From UBA8437 sp003445035 (lineage in GTDB: Bacteria > Planctomycetota > Planctomycetia > Planctomycetales > Planctomycetaceae): a stretch of DNA of 7,504 nt. Under the pieces are notes generated by a model. That model had not been told where the DNA came from, did not search any database, and saw nothing but the letters and a program-made list of their open reading frames with translations. Every line of letters starts with the position of its first letter. Position 1 is the stretch's first letter. The stretch lies in assembly GCA_937901285.1 (NCBI GenBank), contig CALCHI010000539.1:1-7504 (forward strand), read 5' to 3'. Shown here piece by piece: positions 7,201 through 7,504 of the stretch. The position numbers and the translations under genes were made by a program.

Positions 7201-7504
7201 GGTGGAAACGGTGGCGACCTGACAAGCGACAACGTCAATTACGACGGTTACGCCAACTCGCGGTTCACGGTCGCCGTGGGGGCCATCGATCACAACGGTG
7301 TCCGATCCAATTACAGCGATCCGGGCGCATCGCTGATGGTCGTCGCACCCTCCAACGGAGCCCCCGGAGCCGGTATCACAACCACGGATCTGGTCGGTGC
7401 CGGGAACGTCTCCAACGATTACACCGACAGCTTCGGCGGCACCTCCTCGGCCACCCCGCTGGTTTCCGGTGTGCTGGCCCTGGTCCTGGAAGCCAACCCC
7501 ACAT
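4249..7504 (+). CDS. Secreted RTX/Calx-beta kexin-like (S8B) subtilisin, 3' end missing
   Basis: Frame 1 is open from 4183 to the window end; 1085 residues are visible from the GTG at 4249. The N-terminus is basic and Arg-rich and carries LEDRTLLS (residues 40-47), the signature of the planctomycete extracellular N-terminal domain, so export is expected. A beta-rich segment follows (48-137), then 27 glycine/aspartate RTX repeats (138-389) that should bind calcium. A Calx-beta domain begins at about 395, is interrupted at about 418-620 by a beta-rich insert, and resumes at 622-713 (TTSDGTAVAGSDYV, VVEGDETFDLYL). Residues 714-804 look like an S8 propeptide. From PDDPLYANQWHL (805) the catalytic domain matches kexin/furin: Asp850 (VVDDG), His887 (SHGTS), oxyanion Asn987 (AGGNGG) and Ser1066 (GGTSSATP). 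The window ends just after the Ser block; a P/Homo B domain typically comes next. The product is probably a large calcium-dependent extracellular protease; its substrate is unknown. It appears to be transcribed separately from the upstream pair. Confidence 0.93.
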   Translation, partial: MHLSSWLDSVRVRLGSLKHRRHGRQLVRRPAPRAAITEQLEDRTLLSVTSLWLDGELSVVSDSNDSITIESDAAQQVVVKVNGVVDDSVPTIAASDVRAIVVEGGDLGNRLDLRAISTSAFSYTDPVTGDPMSITIEGNNGDDVIYGSSGFGDAISGGDGDDFIDGREGDDVINGDDGDDSIYGQDGDDVISGDDGDDFVVGLAGDDVIDGGDGADTLNGGDGDDVVSGGDHSDVIQGNDGNDTLNGESGADTIRGGSGNDSVRGGGAADRIEGNDGDDVLNGQGASDVIYGGNGNDSLIGGAGLDTLIGNNGDDRLSGSGGNDFLEGHFGNDSVFGGGGHDLLYGDRSDPNITSDGNDIVRGQGGNDTIYGGGGADRLEGGSGDDLIDSFLPQLTLVLVDDPVVASEGNTASLSVFSTDFEGGVPDEFTGFTSTTAVQGFAGLGTNSNVFAGQFLQNDSGCCSLDPTTGQTPTRLTLTGLPSHQSVDVDFLLAVINSWESSDDSSVYGPDNFVVTVDGAQIFNDNFRNYDGTDQGYQPTAGVALTTPPLSDLGFPGPSAALEQNDSGYNMGLDPAFDAIPHTASTLTIEWYAEGGWEGGADESWGIDNVEVTLNGVPVQSTATFNVTLTQPSNRVITLDYTTSDGTAVAGSDYVTESGILTFSAGATQRTIEVNVLGDDVVEGDETFDLYLFNAINAAIGDAVGTATITDDDQAEAITYWPQDWSSETDARSFVIELAPGTDAAMLGTMMGIDPQATGVIENTFTLTLADGQDPEEVIAMLETFENVTNYYPLETHVMVTRAVPDDPLYANQWHLSNTAQTGGTAGVDANVENVWNDYRGTGVVIGVVDDGFQHSHPDLNANYDASLSYDFNDDDNDPTPIGNASHGTSVGGVAAGVGFNTVGIAGAAPAATLAGLRLIDGPLTDQLEANALLFQNQQIDIYNNSWGPADNGTISGPGTLTAAALRNGATNGRGGLGVIYTWAGGNGGDLTSDNVNYDGYANSRFTVAVGAIDHNGVRSNYSDPGASLMVVAPSNGAPGAGITTTDLVGAGNVSNDYTDSFGGTSSATPLVSGVLALVLEANPT
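4366..4389 (+). other. Planctomycete extracellular N-terminal motif (LEDRTLLS)
   Basis: The codons spell LEDRTLLS after an Arg-rich leader of about 39 residues. Motifs of the form LExRxLLS/LA are a recognised N-terminal signature of large secreted planctomycete proteins. It supports both the GTG start at 4249 and an extracytoplasmic location. Its exact mechanism (export or anchoring) is not known to me. Confidence 0.8.
4660..5415 (+). repeat. 27 tandem RTX-type calcium-binding nonapeptide repeats
   Basis: The coded repeat unit is GGxGxDxUx, for example GGDGDDFID, GQDGDDVIS and GGNGNDSLI. I count 27 units over 252 residues. Units 3-23 form 21 consecutive nine-residue units without a break. 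Unit 2 (4687-4716) has ten residues, and unit 24 is expanded to 17 (GDRSDPNITSDGNDIVR). At the DNA level this gives 27-base periodicity with many GGCGACGAC strings. Such arrays fold into parallel beta-rolls in the presence of calcium. Here the array lies near the N-terminus and not at the C-terminus as in classical type I secreted toxins and proteases. Confidence 0.93.
5431..6387 (+). other. Calx-beta domain interrupted by an inserted beta-rich domain
   Basis: The first Calx-beta strands are seen at 5431-5499 (LTLVLVDDPVVASEGNTASL). The remainder is at 6112-6387 (ATFNVTLTQ, TTSDGTAVAGSDYV, VVEGDETF, TITDDD). Between them, about 5500-6108 encodes some 200 residues foreign to Calx-beta. They start STDFEGGVPDEF and include LTLTGLPSHQSVDVDFLLAV, a PDNFVVTVDG strand, PHTASTLTIEWYAEGGW and DESWGIDNVEV. 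Similar beta-sandwich segments occur in large extracellular bacterial proteins, but I cannot name a Pfam family with certainty. The insert also holds the only two cysteines visible in the protein (5632-5637). Confidence 0.7.
6661..7504 (+). other. Kexin/furin-like peptidase S8B catalytic domain (truncated by window end)
   Basis: The domain opens with DPLYANQWHL, as furin and kexin do (DPxFxxQWyL). The Asp block is at 6796-6798, His at 6907-6909, oxyanion Asn at 7207-7209 and Ser at 7444-7446. Kexin hallmarks include SWGPADNG (7084-7107), GRGGLG (7168-7185) and NYDGYANS (7237-7260). Aspartates equivalent to furin Asp258 (7099-7101) and Asp306 (7243-7245), which hold a P1 Arg/Lys, are both present. 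The cysteines of eukaryotic kexins (before YDGY, after HGTR and in the later GC motif) are replaced. An acidic DFNDDDNDPTP segment (6859-6891) matches a furin calcium/loop region. Confidence 0.92.

Noticed and set aside
6424..7293. Minus-strand open frame of 289 codons opposite the protease domain
   Set aside because: The + strand here encodes the kexin catalytic motifs in correct order and spacing, so the antisense frame is a shadow.

Overview
The window reads as part of a planctomycete chromosome. The DNA is GC-rich. It carries the paired families typical of Planctomycetes (a Planctomycete-cytochrome/DUF1549/DUF1553 protein followed by a DUF1501 protein). The third gene opens with the planctomycete extracellular N-terminal signature LEDRTLLS. 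All genes lie on the + strand. I cannot assign a genus from this sequence.

Layout. Positions 1-2481 hold the 3' part of a large PSCyt1-DUF1549-DUF1553 gene whose start lies left of the window. After a 43-base gap, positions 2525-3904 encode a complete DUF1501 protein with a twin-arginine signal. The two probably form one transcription unit, closed by a very strong intrinsic terminator at 3922-3965. About 280 bases without a convincing gene follow. From a GTG at 4249, placed by an AGGAG ribosome binding site, a very long open frame runs off the right edge.

The third gene is the most interesting. It has no stop codon inside the window. Its 1085 visible residues contain, in order: a basic planctomycete export leader, a short beta-rich segment, 27 RTX-type calcium-binding repeats, a Calx-beta domain that looks split by an inserted beta-rich domain of about 200 residues, a propeptide-like segment, and a kexin/furin-like (S8B) subtilisin domain with the full catalytic triad and both furin-type S1 aspartates.

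How the genes work together. The first two encode exported proteins of families that co-occur in Planctomycetes; their biochemical role is not established, though the haem-type motifs suggest a redox or electron-transfer part for the first. The protease gene is separated from them by the terminator and is probably an independent unit for a large secreted or surface-bound calcium-dependent protease. I see no RNA genes, insertion sequences, CRISPR arrays or phage features.
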